64,000 nt of DNA from Paenibacillus pabuli (GCF_023101145.1 NZ_CP073714.1:6510001-6574000); one strand, 5' to 3'. Positions 44,196-54,354 are shown, counted from the stretch's first letter. The notes: generated by a model not told the origin, from the letters alone. Program-made: numbers and translations.

Positions 44196-44816
44196 CTACA
44201 TCACCCCCATCAGATAGACGACCGACAGGAGGAAAATCCAGACGACGTCCAAGAAGTGCCAGTACAAGCTGATTACGTTGATTTTACCGCGAGTTACATC
44301 GGTAATTCCACGTTTTTTCAGCTGCAGCATCAATCCGATCATCCAGATCAGACCGAGCGATACGTGAAGTCCGTGAGTACCTACAAGGGTGAAGAATGCA
44401 CCAGAAGCTGCACTCGTTGTATAACTGAACCCTTCATGAATCAACTCAATAAACTCCGTTACTTCCAGGGCGATAAAGCTCGCACCCAGAACGGCTGTAA
44501 CTGCCAGCCAGCTGATCAATTGCTTCACCTTGCCCTGATTCATGGCAAGAACCGCAAGTCCACTTGTAAATGAACTTGTGAGCAAGATAAATGTCTCGGC
44601 AATAACGCCAGGCATTTTGATCAATTCAGACAACACAGGTCCGCCCGCCGTATTGTCACGCAACACAATAAAGGTTGCGAACAATACGGAGAACAGGATA
44701 ACGTCGGAAATCAGGAAGAACCAGAATCCGAGTATTTTCAATTCTTGCGGGTCATGGTGACCATGGTCATGATCATGTGCATGGTCATGACCGTGCTTTG
44801 CGGCTGCTTGAGCCAT
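44196..44816 (-). CDS. qoxC: Quinol oxidase subunit III
   Basis: 206 residues with five helices after a very His-rich N-terminus (HGHDHAHDHDHGHH). GFWFFLISDVILFSVLFATF and GTHGLHVSLGLIWMIGLMLQ are subunit III signatures. It directly abuts qoxB. Confidence 0.92.
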   Translation of the reverse strand: MAQAAAKHGHDHAHDHDHGHHDPQELKILGFWFFLISDVILFSVLFATFIVLRDNTAGGPVLSELIKMPGVIAETFILLTSSFTSGLAVLAMNQGKVKQLISWLAVTAVLGASFIALEVTEFIELIHEGFSYTTSAASGAFFTLVGTHGLHVSLGLIWMIGLMLQLKKRGITDVTRGKINVISLYWHFLDVVWIFLLSVVYLMGVM

Positions 44817-46787
44817 TTATACCGACCCCCTTAACGACGCTTCGGTACGCTTAATTTCGTCAACCGGAATATAATAATCCGTATCATATGAGAATGAACG
44901 AGCAATCATGCAAATCCCTACGCCAGCGAGTCCAAGAATCGCCATCCACAGCCATCCGAATACAAAGCCGAAACCGGCGATGAACCAGAATATAGACATG
45001 ATGAACGGGATCGCAGAATTTTTAGGCATATGAATCGGCTCAAGCGGCTGTTCAGGTGGATAGATCCCTTTAGCACGACGTTCTTTCTCTTCCCACCACT
45101 CATCAATATCATCTCCGCGCGGTGTAACGGCGAAGTTATATTCAGGAGCAGGTGAAGGGATTGACCACTCGAGCGTACGACCACCCCAAGGGTCGCCAGA
45201 TGCTTTGAGTGTTTTGTATTTCCGAATACCGTCTGCGATTTGCGCAACCTGGAACAAGAAACCTGCTCCCATCAGGAACGCCCCGATTGTGGATACAAAG
45301 TTTAATTCCCACCAGCCAGTATCCCATCCATATGTGCTCAGACGACGGGTCATCCCCATCAGGCCGACAGCATATTGCGGCATGAAACATACATAGAAAC
45401 CGATATTCCATAACCAGAATGCCCATTTGCCCAGTTTCTCTTCCAGTTTGAAACCGAACATTTTAGGCCACCAGTAATACAGACCAGCGAAATAACCAAA
45501 GGCAACACCGCCGATTAACACTTGGTGGAAGTGGGCAATCAGGAAGTAACTGTTGTGGAACTGAAAGTCAGCTGGTGCAACAGATAGCATAACCCCTGTC
45601 ATACCCCCAACAATAAAGCACGGTATAAAGGCAATTGTCCACAACATCGGAGTTGCCATTGAAATCCTGCCTCGATACATCGTAAACAGCCAGTTAAAGA
45701 TCTTAACCCCTGTCGGAATAGCAATCAACATCGTGGTTACGGCGAAGAATGCATTGACATCTGCTCCCGAACCCATCGTGAAGAAGTGATGCGCCCATGT
45801 AAAGAAGGACAGGAAGCTAATGATCAGCATCGCAAATACCATTGATTTGTAACCAAACAATTTTTTCTTCGAGAATGTACTTACAATCTCGGAGAACACA
45901 CCGAATGCCGGCAAGACAACGATATATACCTCAGGGTGACCCCACATCCAGATCAAGTTGATATACATCATCGGATTACCGCCCAGATCAAGTGTGAAGA
46001 AATGCGCCCCGGCAAACCTGTCGAGGAAGAGCAATGCAAGTGTCACTGTCAAGATTGGGAAAGCAAACAGAATGATAATACAAGTGGAGAATACCGACCA
46101 TGTAAACATCGGCATTTTCATCCATTTCATGCCTGGCGCACGCATTTTAATGATGGTAACCAGGAAGTTGATACCGGTAGCCAGGGAACCGATACCCGAA
46201 ATCTGAATACCCCATATATAGAAGTTTTGTCCTACCCCCGGGCTATGCGATAGCTCCGATAAAGGCGGATAACTGAGCCAGCCTGCGTCCGGTGAACCAC
46301 CGATAACGAAGGACAGGTTGAACAGCATTGCTCCCAGGAAGAATAACCAGAAGCTTAGTGCATTAAGGAATGGGAACGCAACGTCCCTTGCCCCAATTTG
46401 AAGCGGTACAATAACATTAAATAAACCGAACATAAACGGCATCGCCATGAACAGGATCATGATCGTACCGTGCGTCGTGAAGACCTGATTATAATGCTCG
46501 GGATGTAAGAAATCCATGTTAGGCATAGCTAGCTGAAGACGCATCATCAGTGCATCCACACCACCACGGAAAAGCATGATAATGGAAGCAATAATATACA
46601 TAATACCGATCTTTTTGTGATCGACGGTAGTTAACCAGTTACGCCAGAGCCAGCCCCATTTTTTGAAATAAGTCAGCACCGCTACGATGGTAATCATCGT
46701 AATTCCGATCGCCACATCCGCACCATAAATCAGCGGATCGCCGGTAACGAAAAACTCCGATGCAAACTCCTTAAGTCTCTCTAACAT
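44817..46787 (-). CDS. qoxB: Quinol oxidase subunit I
   Basis: Catalytic subunit of 656 residues with 14-15 helices. Haem and copper ligands are visible: TTHGTIMILFMAMPFMFG (low-spin haem His), MWGHPEVYIVVLPAFGVFSE (CuB His and cross-linked Tyr), TWAHHFFTMG (two CuB His) and HFHQVLIGGVAFGYFAG (haem His pair). It reduces O2 to water while pumping protons. RBS GGAGG before ATG. Bacillus-type aa3 quinol oxidase. Confidence 0.95.
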   Translation of the reverse strand: MLERLKEFASEFFVTGDPLIYGADVAIGITMITIVAVLTYFKKWGWLWRNWLTTVDHKKIGIMYIIASIIMLFRGGVDALMMRLQLAMPNMDFLHPEHYNQVFTTHGTIMILFMAMPFMFGLFNVIVPLQIGARDVAFPFLNALSFWLFFLGAMLFNLSFVIGGSPDAGWLSYPPLSELSHSPGVGQNFYIWGIQISGIGSLATGINFLVTIIKMRAPGMKWMKMPMFTWSVFSTCIIILFAFPILTVTLALLFLDRFAGAHFFTLDLGGNPMMYINLIWMWGHPEVYIVVLPAFGVFSEIVSTFSKKKLFGYKSMVFAMLIISFLSFFTWAHHFFTMGSGADVNAFFAVTTMLIAIPTGVKIFNWLFTMYRGRISMATPMLWTIAFIPCFIVGGMTGVMLSVAPADFQFHNSYFLIAHFHQVLIGGVAFGYFAGLYYWWPKMFGFKLEEKLGKWAFWLWNIGFYVCFMPQYAVGLMGMTRRLSTYGWDTGWWELNFVSTIGAFLMGAGFLFQVAQIADGIRKYKTLKASGDPWGGRTLEWSIPSPAPEYNFAVTPRGDDIDEWWEEKERRAKGIYPPEQPLEPIHMPKNSAIPFIMSIFWFIAGFGFVFGWLWMAILGLAGVGICMIARSFSYDTDYYIPVDEIKRTEASLRGSV

Positions 46788-46808
46788 TGGGGGCCTCCTT
46801 TCGAATCT

Positions 46809-47762
46809 TTAGTTAGCACTCTTGTCCACGTCTTGTGTAGTAATCTCTTTGGCACCTGAAGCTTCACCGTGCTTGCTGTGAGCACTTTGACCGTCAACAA
46901 CATACTTGGTCACAATGTCCTGGAACAGCCCTTCAGGGAAGGAAGAATAATAAGCTACATTGCTTGTTCCCGGTTCCGCCAGTGTTTTATACATTTCTTG
47001 CGTCAGCGGTTGGGATTGCTGCTTCACTTCATTTACCCATTTGTCGAAATCTTCTTCTGATGTAGCATTAACATCAAAACGCATTTGGGCAAAATGTTCC
47101 CCGGTAAAGTTGGCACCTGAACCCCAATATTGACCTTCATGATCAGCTTGCAAGTACAAGGTCATCGCCATACCCGACATTGTATAAATTTGTCCACCCA
47201 ATTGCGGAATCCAGAACGAGTTCATCGGTGAATCCGCAGTGAGCTCAAATTTTACGGGCCGGTCTGCCGGGATATTCAACGTGTTGACCGTTGCAATACC
47301 TTGCTCCGGATACATAAACAACCATTTCCAGTCCAGTGAAGATACTTGAATGGTCACCGGTGCTTTCTCGGAAGCCATTGGTTTCGAAGGCTCCAGATCA
47401 TAGGTGTAGCGGATCGTAACGATCGCCAGCAACCCAATAATAATAATTGGAATGGTCCACCAGATTGCCTCCGCTTTTGTGCTATGAGCCCAGTTAGGCT
47501 CATATGCAGATTTATTGTCCGGTTTGTCGCGGTAACGCCATACAATTACAGCAGACAAAATCAATACAGGCACAATAACGACTGCACACAGAATTGTCGA
47601 AATGACAATCAAATCTCTCTGCGAAGCGCCAATAGGCCCTTTCGGATCCAGAACAACGTACTGCCCGCCTGCCAGCATTGGCCAGACAATCAATGCAATT
47701 GTAACCAACGTCAGGACAACCGGAATGATTATCCGAATTAGCGACCTAGGTTTCTTGTTCAT
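46809..47762 (-). CDS. qoxA: Quinol oxidase subunit II
   Basis: 317 residues with two N-terminal helices and a cupredoxin domain. The segment MNSFWIPQLGGQIYTMSGMA replaces the CuA-binding Cys pair of cytochrome c oxidases, which marks it as a quinol oxidase. FTGEHFAQMRFDVNA follows. Acts outside the membrane as the quinol-side subunit. Start ATG 47762 with AAGGAGAGGGG. First gene of the operon. Confidence 0.93.
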   Translation of the reverse strand: MNKKPRSLIRIIIPVVLTLVTIALIVWPMLAGGQYVVLDPKGPIGASQRDLIVISTILCAVVIVPVLILSAVIVWRYRDKPDNKSAYEPNWAHSTKAEAIWWTIPIIIIGLLAIVTIRYTYDLEPSKPMASEKAPVTIQVSSLDWKWLFMYPEQGIATVNTLNIPADRPVKFELTADSPMNSFWIPQLGGQIYTMSGMAMTLYLQADHEGQYWGSGANFTGEHFAQMRFDVNATSEEDFDKWVNEVKQQSQPLTQEMYKTLAEPGTSNVAYYSSFPEGLFQDIVTKYVVDGQSAHSKHGEASGAKEITTQDVDKSAN

Positions 47763-47889
47763 CTTGATCCCCTCTCCTTAAATTCGCTCATACTGAAAAA
47801 ACAGTATACTACTCTCTTCCTTCTAAAGATATCAGAAATGAGCAACTTTTTTGTTCATGTTAACAAATTTGTCGATTTTGCACCTTAAA

Positions 47890-47911
47890 TGTGTGAATTT
47901 TTTCTCACAAA
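47890..47911. promoter_or_regulatory. Imperfect inverted repeat upstream of qoxA
   Basis: TGTGTGAA and TTCTCACAAA flank a T run, 130 bases before qoxA. It recalls redox-regulator sites (Rex, ResD) but its spacing is two bases longer than the Rex consensus. Nearby, ACAAATTTGT is a short palindrome. Confidence 0.25.
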
Positions 47912-47971
47912 TCACTTGCATACTTGATATTTCCTCATTGTAATCTTTACACTTCAAGTCACAAAATAAAA

Positions 47972-48015
47972 CCCTTTGCAGTCCCGTTGAACAGTATCAA
48001 CGAATCCGCAAAGGG
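47972..48015 (-). terminator. Terminator of the 87-aa membrane protein gene
   Basis: CCCTTTGC / GCAAAGGG with an inner GTTGA/TCAAC pairing; TTTTATTTTG follows on the minus strand. 65 bases after the stop at 48080. Confidence 0.75.
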
Positions 48016-48079
48016 CTTTATTGACTGGGATTTCGAGTACTTATCCAGTCTTATTATGAACGAATAAACGGAAAAATAT

Positions 48080-48343
48080 TTAATCGGCACCTTCGTCTTC
48101 CCGGCGTGTATGAACTAGTCCAATGGATTTGGCAATGACATAAATAAATACACTGCCAACCAGGAAACCGATTCCCACCATTAATCCGAGGTTACGATCA
48201 TTAAAATCATTCAGGTTAATCAGGCACATGACCACTCCCGTAATGAGGGCAATCCAAGCCAGAACTGTCATCGTTAGCACTGCACGCCGCATATTTTTAT
48301 CTTTGCGCTCCAATTGGCTTACCATTGCTGTCTTCGATGCCAT
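48080..48343 (-). CDS. Small two-helix membrane protein, 87 aa
   Basis: 87 residues from ATG 48343 (AAGGAAG eight bases upstream): a basic N-terminus, then helix VLTMTVLAWIALITGVVMCL, a short loop NLNDFNDRN, and helix LMVGIGFLVGSVFIYVIAKS, ending in a charged tail. I do not recognise the family. It is single, monocistronic, upstream of the qox operon in genome order but with its own terminator. A role in the respiratory chain is only a guess from location. Confidence 0.7.
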   Translation of the reverse strand: MASKTAMVSQLERKDKNMRRAVLTMTVLAWIALITGVVMCLINLNDFNDRNLGLMVGIGFLVGSVFIYVIAKSIGLVHTRREDEGAD

Positions 48344-48388
48344 AGTAAACACTTCCTTTTCCCTTTTTGTAAGTGCTTTCCTTATACC

Positions 48389-48419
48389 AATATACCACAT
48401 CAGTATGATTTTTAGTCAA
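48389..48419 (-). promoter_or_regulatory. Candidate promoter of the small membrane protein gene
   Basis: On the minus strand TTGACT and TATATT are 19 bp apart, 46 bases before the start at 48343. The spacer is longer than ideal. Confidence 0.4.
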
Positions 48420-48600
48420 CAAATGTTCAAATTTATTTCGCAATTTGGACACTTTATTTGTGTTTTAACTGTTGACAAGAACCAGAACACTTCTTCTTAC
48501 TTCTTATAACCCAAAAACGCTCTCCTCATAACATGAAATATCCGGACCTTATGAAGCCTTCATGAACTTGTGCACTCTTCGCTGAAATTAAATAACAAAA

Positions 48601-48641
48601 AAAGACGGGGCATCGGATTTTCGATGCCACCGTCTTTTTTC
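48601..48641 (-). terminator. Terminator of the GH95-GH1 unit
   Basis: AAAAGACGGGGCATCG pairs with CGATGCCACCGTCTTTT (one bulged A), loop GATTTT, T-rich on both sides. It abuts the GH1 stop. Confidence 0.9.
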
Positions 48642-48644
48642 TGA

Positions 48645-49991
48645 TTAAACACGTGTTTCCAACCAATTATTTTTGATCACATTTTGATACCAGTAAAAAC
48701 TCTCTTTAGGTGTTCTGACCAGCGAACGGTAATCCACATGCACCAGACCAAAGCGCATACGGTATCCTTCCGCCCACTCAAAGTTATCCATCAGAGACCA
48801 AGCCATATAACCTTTCAGATTGATTCCGTCGTTAATAATCCGATGAATTTGGGCCAAATGCTGCTCATAGTATGCAATCCGGCGATCATCATTGATTTTG
48901 CCGTTTTCCAAGTCATCGTTGATGCAAGCACCATTTTCTGTGATGTAGACATCCACATTCCCGTATTTTTGCAAATAGTGCATGAACTCATACAATCCGC
49001 GTGATTCCACGGGCCAGCCAATGTCGGTCTTGGTAAGTCCCATATCAACCTCTTCGGATTGCAATGCACCCGCCTCTGGATTGAAACGATTGATCCCCAT
49101 GGTGTAATAGTTAATTCCAAGAAGGTCGATGGGTTGCGAGATGATTTCCATATCACCTTCCTGAATCGGTACTGTGGCACCTGCTTTTTCAAACCAGTCA
49201 ACCATAAATTGTGGATAAGAGCCTTTGTAGATCGGATCCAGGAACCAGTCCGTATTCAGAGCAATCGCCCGATCACAGGCTGCCTGATCTTCCGGGGATT
49301 TGCTGTAAGGCTCGGCCCAGCATACATTGGGAGCAATACCAATCTGTCCTGTTGTACCCAAGCGACGGAACGATTGTACGGCTTTACCGTGAGCAACGAG
49401 TAGTCCGTGAGCAACATTAATGGATGTTTGCAGGTCCTTATTTCCTGGCGCATGAATACCAAGCAGATTGGACAGAAACGCAATACACCATGGTTCATTG
49501 AACGTCAGCCAGAAATGGATTTTACCGGAAAACTCCTTGAAAATGACTTCGGCATATTTTACAAAGGCATCCACTGTTCTACGATTCCCCCAGCCCCCAA
49601 TGTCCTCAAGTGTCTGTGGCAGATCCCAGTGATACAATGTACAAAACGGTTCAATTCCTGCTTCGAGCAGCTTATCGACGAATCGGTGATAGAAGTCCAA
49701 CCCTTCCCGATTGATCTCACCATCCCCATCCGGAATGATACGCGGCCAGGCGATGGAGAAACGGTAGGTGTTGATCCCAAGCTTTTTCATCAGTTCAATA
49801 TCTTCTTCGTAACGGTGGTAGCTGTCACAAGCCACATCGCCATTGTCTCCATTAAATACTTTGCCGGGCGTACGGGCAAACGTATCCCAGATGGATACCC
49901 CGCGCCCGCCTTCTTGCGCTGCCCCTTCGATTTGATAGGAAGCTGTTGCTGTTCCCCAGCGGAAATCTTGTGGAAATTGAAAAATCGTCAT
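48645..49991 (-). CDS. GH1 beta-glucosidase
   Basis: 448 residues, cytoplasmic. DFRWGTATASYQIEGA at the N-terminus, acid/base Glu in HFWLTFNEPWCIAFL, nucleophile Glu in VDVYITENGACIN, and the aglycone region SLMDNFEWAEGYRMRFGLVH. The final WAEGYRMRFG lacks the phosphate-binding pattern of 6-phospho-beta-glucosidases, so it acts on unphosphorylated beta-glucosides delivered by an ABC importer. GACGGAGGA precedes the ATG. It follows the GH95 gene by 16 bases. Confidence 0.92.
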   Translation of the reverse strand: MTIFQFPQDFRWGTATASYQIEGAAQEGGRGVSIWDTFARTPGKVFNGDNGDVACDSYHRYEEDIELMKKLGINTYRFSIAWPRIIPDGDGEINREGLDFYHRFVDKLLEAGIEPFCTLYHWDLPQTLEDIGGWGNRRTVDAFVKYAEVIFKEFSGKIHFWLTFNEPWCIAFLSNLLGIHAPGNKDLQTSINVAHGLLVAHGKAVQSFRRLGTTGQIGIAPNVCWAEPYSKSPEDQAACDRAIALNTDWFLDPIYKGSYPQFMVDWFEKAGATVPIQEGDMEIISQPIDLLGINYYTMGINRFNPEAGALQSEEVDMGLTKTDIGWPVESRGLYEFMHYLQKYGNVDVYITENGACINDDLENGKINDDRRIAYYEQHLAQIHRIINDGINLKGYMAWSLMDNFEWAEGYRMRFGLVHVDYRSLVRTPKESFYWYQNVIKNNWLETRV

Positions 49992-50007
49992 CGTTTAGTC
50001 CTCCGTC

Positions 50008-52389
50008 TCATGATGACACGCGGGTCGTTTGTCCTGCGGCCATGGTCAAAATAACTACATAATCTCCCTGAGGCGTGAGCTGCGCCTTAGCCTGCTCATT
50101 GCCTTCCACACGTAATGGATATGCACTACGTATGGTAACCGAACCCTCGTGATCGGCCTTAATCTCAGCGCCTGAGAGTCTGCCATCTGCCCACTCCATT
50201 GCTACTGTGTATGCACCACGTGCTCGAAGCCCTTTCACGCTGCCATTGGCCCAGTGATCAGGCAGCGCTGGCAGCAAATGCAGTTCGCCCAAATGGCTTT
50301 GCAACAGCATCTCCGCAATACCAGCAGTGCCACCGAAGTTGCCATCGATCTGGAACGGCGGGTGATCATCAAACAGATTGGGATGGGTGGATCGAGCCAG
50401 CAGCGTACGAACAAACTGATGTGCCAGCTTGCTATCCAGCAGCCTCGCATACAGATTAATCAACCAGGCACAGCTCCAGCCTGTATGCCCGCCACCTTGT
50501 GAGATCCGACGTTCCAATGACACTTGTGCTGCTGCCACCAGTTCCGGCGTATCCAATCGGTTAATCTGTTCACCTGGATACAGACCATACAGATGAGAAA
50601 CGTGACGATGGCCCGGTTCGGATTCGGCAAAATCCTTAAACCATTCCTGCAGCTGCCCCTCGCCTCCGATTCGGAATGGGTAGAGCTTGCTGCGTGCCTC
50701 ACTCCACTCCTTCGCCAGCTCCTGATCCACATCCAGCCGCATCGTTGCTTCAATACATCGATCGAACAATTCACGGATCAATGTCATATCCATCGTCGAA
50801 GCCATGGAGATGCTGCGAGCTTCACCTTCCTGGGTGAGAAACTTGTTCTCTGGAGAGGTTGAGGGAGCCGTAACCAGATATCCATCTGTTCCCTCCACCA
50901 GCCAGTCGAGACAGAAGAGTGCCGCTTCCTTCATGATTGGATACGCACGTTCCGCAAGGAATTGCTGATCACGGGTAAACAAATAATGCTCCCACAGGTG
51001 TGAAGTCAGCCAAACACCGCCCATCGGCCAGAACGCCCAACTAGCGTCTCCGCCTGTAGGCGTGGAAGTCCTCCAGATATCTACATTATGATGGGCTGTC
51101 CAGCCGCGCGCTCCGTACAGAATGCGCGCTGTTCTTCTCCCGGTATCGCTTAGATCCTCCAACAAGCCAAACAGCGGCTCATGGCATTCACTCAGGTTAC
51201 ATACTTCTGCCGGCCAGTAATTCATCTCGGTATTGATATTAATTGTGTAATCACTGTGCCATGGCGGCTCCACCTGATGATTCCAGATTCCCTGCAGATT
51301 GGCTGGTTGACTTCCTTTGCGCGAACTACCCATTAACAGATATCTGCCATATTGAAAATAGAGTGCCTCCAAGCCGGGATCATTGGCTCCAGCCTGATAA
51401 GCTTGCAGCCGTTCATCTGTAGGCAATTCTTCATTGGCTGATGCGCCGAGATCAATAGATACTCTTGAAAATAAAGCCTCATGATCCAGCACATGTCGCT
51501 CCCGAAGTGCTTTCATGCCATGAGCCATCGCTTTGGTGATTACCTCCACGCACTCCTGCTCCAGAAGCACACCTTCTTTTACAGGCGCTACATCATAACC
51601 TTCAAAAGCAGTCGCCGCGGTCAGATAAAAAACAACCTGGTCGGCTTCCTGAATATGAAGCTTCCCGTCCCTAATCGCTATTTCGGCATTCTTGCCCGTC
51701 AGAGTAGCGGCCAATCGCACAGCATAAGCCGTCCCTCGATCTTCTTCGTAGATGACAGACTCTGGATGATCTCTGAAATAATTCGATTCAACATGACTCG
51801 GACATCTACTGAACAACGTAAGTGCATGGCCCGAAGCCTCAACGTGATATGGATGTGGACTATCCAAAGTAACACTGACGTTCACAGCTCCATCACGATC
51901 AGAAGTGATGGTACAAACCATGAGATCATCCGGTGCACTGGCATATACTTCACGTACATAATGTGTGCCTTCATATGAATATTTCGTCGTTGTAATCCCT
52001 TTGTGGAGATTAAGCTCCCGCTCAAATTCATCAAACGGGATTCCAACCAGATCCTCATGCTGCAACTTAAAGTGACCCATCGGCTGATAGGCTTCCACAT
52101 CACGTCCGAGCATTTCACGGTTCAGCAATTCTTCAGCTTCACTATATTGCCCGGACATAATCAGTTCACGAGTCTGCTTCAGGTACCGCTGACTGCTGTA
52201 CTGAATGGTGTCACGTGGAAATCCGGACCACAATGTATCTTCATTTAGCTGGATTTGTTCATCTGCTGCTCCGCCGTATACCATACCGCCAAGGCGGCCA
52301 TTGCCGATAGGAAGCGCCTCCTCCCAACGCGTAGCGGGCTGACGATACCACAGTCGGTTGTCTTTTGTTCTCTCATTAAATGGGGACAT
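50008..52389 (-). CDS. GH95 alpha-L-fucosidase/galactosidase
   Basis: 793 residues, no signal peptide. The N-terminal beta domain opens with LWYRQPATRWEEALPIGNGR LGG; the (alpha/alpha)6 catalytic part has NLQGIWNHQVEPPWHSDYTI, NTEMNYWPAEVCNLSECHEP, and PFQIDGNFGGTAGIAEMLLQ, all GH95 signatures. It removes alpha-1,2-L-fucose (or L-galactose) from oligosaccharides such as xyloglucan. Cytoplasmic location fits import of intact oligomers. Start ATG 52389 (CAGGAG six bases before). A perfect cre-like box and AAAACGTTTT lie upstream. Confidence 0.92.
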   Translation of the reverse strand: MSPFNERTKDNRLWYRQPATRWEEALPIGNGRLGGMVYGGAADEQIQLNEDTLWSGFPRDTIQYSSQRYLKQTRELIMSGQYSEAEELLNREMLGRDVEAYQPMGHFKLQHEDLVGIPFDEFERELNLHKGITTTKYSYEGTHYVREVYASAPDDLMVCTITSDRDGAVNVSVTLDSPHPYHVEASGHALTLFSRCPSHVESNYFRDHPESVIYEEDRGTAYAVRLAATLTGKNAEIAIRDGKLHIQEADQVVFYLTAATAFEGYDVAPVKEGVLLEQECVEVITKAMAHGMKALRERHVLDHEALFSRVSIDLGASANEELPTDERLQAYQAGANDPGLEALYFQYGRYLLMGSSRKGSQPANLQGIWNHQVEPPWHSDYTININTEMNYWPAEVCNLSECHEPLFGLLEDLSDTGRRTARILYGARGWTAHHNVDIWRTSTPTGGDASWAFWPMGGVWLTSHLWEHYLFTRDQQFLAERAYPIMKEAALFCLDWLVEGTDGYLVTAPSTSPENKFLTQEGEARSISMASTMDMTLIRELFDRCIEATMRLDVDQELAKEWSEARSKLYPFRIGGEGQLQEWFKDFAESEPGHRHVSHLYGLYPGEQINRLDTPELVAAAQVSLERRISQGGGHTGWSCAWLINLYARLLDSKLAHQFVRTLLARSTHPNLFDDHPPFQIDGNFGGTAGIAEMLLQSHLGELHLLPALPDHWANGSVKGLRARGAYTVAMEWADGRLSGAEIKADHEGSVTIRSAYPLRVEGNEQAKAQLTPQGDYVVILTMAAGQTTRVSS

Positions 52390-52430
52390 AGATAACTCCT
52401 GTTCATGAATCAACTATTTTTCAATTAATA

Positions 52431-52538
52431 CTAAAACGTTTTCGGATAGTGCAAATAAACAATACAATTACTGATATTTCTTGCTCCAACCCCTGTTACT
52501 TACATGGATTTATCGGTTTTATCTGAAAGTGCTTTCAG
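52431..52538 (-). promoter_or_regulatory. Upstream region of GH95 with cre-like box
   Basis: CTGAAAGTGCTTTCAG (52523-52538) is a perfect palindrome matching the CcpA cre pattern. CTAAAACGTTTTCGG (52431-52445) resembles the LacI/CcpA class. Both recur before the binding-protein genes. Confidence 0.65.
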
Positions 52539-52600
52539 TAACAAAATTATATTGGATTTCGAATTTTGCGTCAATGTTAAACATCACATGCTCAACAAAA

Positions 52601-52628
52601 AAAAGACCCTTTGCTAAGGGCCCTTTTT
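52601..52628 (-). terminator. Terminator of binding-protein gene 1
   Basis: GACCCTT / AAGGGCC with loop TGCT and T8 on the minus strand, 28 bases past the stop. Confidence 0.6.
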
Positions 52629-52656
52629 TGTATATTTACTATTTATCTAATCATTG

Positions 52657-54354
52657 TTATTTTACGTCTTTGCCTGTCCACAGAGATACACGGTCCTTAA
52701 CCCAAACAGTGTACTGTTTCTCCATTTCGACTGCGCCGGCTTTATCCAACTCGGCAAGGAAATCATCATATACTTTATCAAAGTTCGCAGCTGTAGTCAG
52801 AACTGCTTCAGGGATACGCTTACGCACGATATCCTGTGTTTTCTGGAATGTTACGCTGTAATCAGTACCTGAAGGTACTGGCATGTTGTATGCTGCGCCC
52901 CAGTCTTTCAGCTTCAGATCATCCTCGGAAGGATAGAAGTCTTTCCATGTTGTAATGCCATATGCTTTCAACGTTTCTTTCTCTGCTGCAGTATACCCAG
53001 CCTGGATCTGCTCAGGGAAGTTCGTTGTGTAATAGTTATCCGTAGAATCTTTCACACCGTCACCGTATCTCGCACTAAATATGTTATACATTCCGATTCC
53101 TGTTTCTTTGGAGAAGTTAGAGTTGTCATTGGTTTTGCGATCCTGAATGTCCTGAGGGATCACCCGTTGACCGTTTTCTACATTATAGTGCTCGCCTTCA
53201 ATTCCCCAGTTTCTCAACACTTGACCTTCATCCGAAGCAAGCCAGTCCATAAATTTGATAATGCGAACTGGATCTTTGGCAGAAGTTGTGATTCCGATGC
53301 CGTATCCGTCAAATCCGGTTGGCTGGAACGTATGGTCCACAATGTCCTTGTTCAGGGATACAGAGAAGTGAGCATATGTGCTGTCATCTTTACCCGCAGA
53401 TTTAAGAGCATTTTCCGCTTCCTGATAATTCCACTCTTGGTCAATCAGACCGAGTACACGACCACTTGCGATTTTGGATTTATATTGGTCGTCCTTTTGC
53501 ACAAATGTATCTTTGTCCAGAAGTCCTTCATTATACATTTTGTTCAACCAACGGAAGTATTCCTTCTCCTCTGGACGTTTGTAGTGCAGCATCGCTTCAT
53601 ACGTCTCAGGGTTGATATAGTATTCTCCATCATCCGGTGCGCCAGTTGCCTGGAAGGCCGGGTTTGTTACCGTAATCATAATTTTCCAGTCATCGGCATT
53701 CAGTGTCAACGGGATGGTTGGCTGGCCGTCAATCGTCGGGTGTTTTTTCACATACTCTTTCAATACATTCTCATAATCCTCAAGTGTTTTCACTTCAGGG
53801 TATCCGAGCTCTTTCAATACCTTTTGCTGAATTTCGAATCCACCTGTTGCGTCAAACGCAACATTATCTACACCCATATTCGTTGGGATTGTATAAATGG
53901 CCTGATCCTCCGAACTGTATTTCAGCCGGTTCATCTGGTCCCCATATATTTTTTTCAGGTTAGGAGCGTGTTCCTCAATCAGATCCGTCAGGTCCAGCAT
54001 TGCGCCTGCATCGACAAGTTTAGACAAGTTACCTTTTGGAAAAATGATATCAGGGAAATCACCACTGGCAGCCATAAGCGCAATCTTCTGTTCGCCACCA
54101 TTGTTCACATCATACTCAGCTTCGATCGTAACACCTGTTTGCTTGGTAATTTCTTTACCAACTGCATCCTGCATCTTGTTCCAGGTTGGACTTGCGTCTG
54201 CTCCAAAGAACGTGATGGTAACTGGTTCAGTTCCGCTGGACTCGGAGGTTTCCTTGCTTCCCGAATTTCCGCAGCCAGCTGTAACCAGCATTGCACTTGC
54301 GAGCATTAACATTGCAAAAGTCTTGGGTTTATTGCCTTTCATTTTGCCTCTCAT
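52657..54354 (-). CDS. Extracellular solute-binding lipoprotein, paralog 1
   Basis: 565 residues. Signal peptide KPKTFAMLMLASAMLVTAGC with lipobox VTAGC. The mature protein is a large CUT1-associated binding protein of the LplA / YtcQ kind (PVTITFFGADASPTWNKMQD, FPKGNLSKLVDAGAMLDLTD, YYTTNFPEQIQAGYTAAEKE). By eye it is over 80 percent identical to paralog 2 and clearly related to paralog 3. GGGGG lies eight bases before ATG 54354. It has its own cre-like box and terminator. It captures an oligosaccharide for the permeases at 58.6-60.5 kb. Confidence 0.88.
   Translation of the reverse strand: MRGKMKGNKPKTFAMLMLASAMLVTAGCGNSGSKETSESSGTEPVTITFFGADASPTWNKMQDAVGKEITKQTGVTIEAEYDVNNGGEQKIALMAASGDFPDIIFPKGNLSKLVDAGAMLDLTDLIEEHAPNLKKIYGDQMNRLKYSSEDQAIYTIPTNMGVDNVAFDATGGFEIQQKVLKELGYPEVKTLEDYENVLKEYVKKHPTIDGQPTIPLTLNADDWKIMITVTNPAFQATGAPDDGEYYINPETYEAMLHYKRPEEKEYFRWLNKMYNEGLLDKDTFVQKDDQYKSKIASGRVLGLIDQEWNYQEAENALKSAGKDDSTYAHFSVSLNKDIVDHTFQPTGFDGYGIGITTSAKDPVRIIKFMDWLASDEGQVLRNWGIEGEHYNVENGQRVIPQDIQDRKTNDNSNFSKETGIGMYNIFSARYGDGVKDSTDNYYTTNFPEQIQAGYTAAEKETLKAYGITTWKDFYPSEDDLKLKDWGAAYNMPVPSGTDYSVTFQKTQDIVRKRIPEAVLTTAANFDKVYDDFLAELDKAGAVEMEKQYTVWVKDRVSLWTGKDVK

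Noticed and set aside
47890..47911. Rex box upstream of qoxA
   Set aside because: The half-sites are two bases too far apart for the Rex consensus; kept only as a weak inverted repeat.
53167..54309. A 380-codon open frame on the plus strand opposite binding protein 1 (and similar frames at 54554-55303, 55499-56275 and 57167-57811)
   Set aside because: They lie exactly antisense to strongly supported lipoprotein genes, recur in register in all three paralogs, and lack ribosome sites and protein-like composition; they follow from codon bias.
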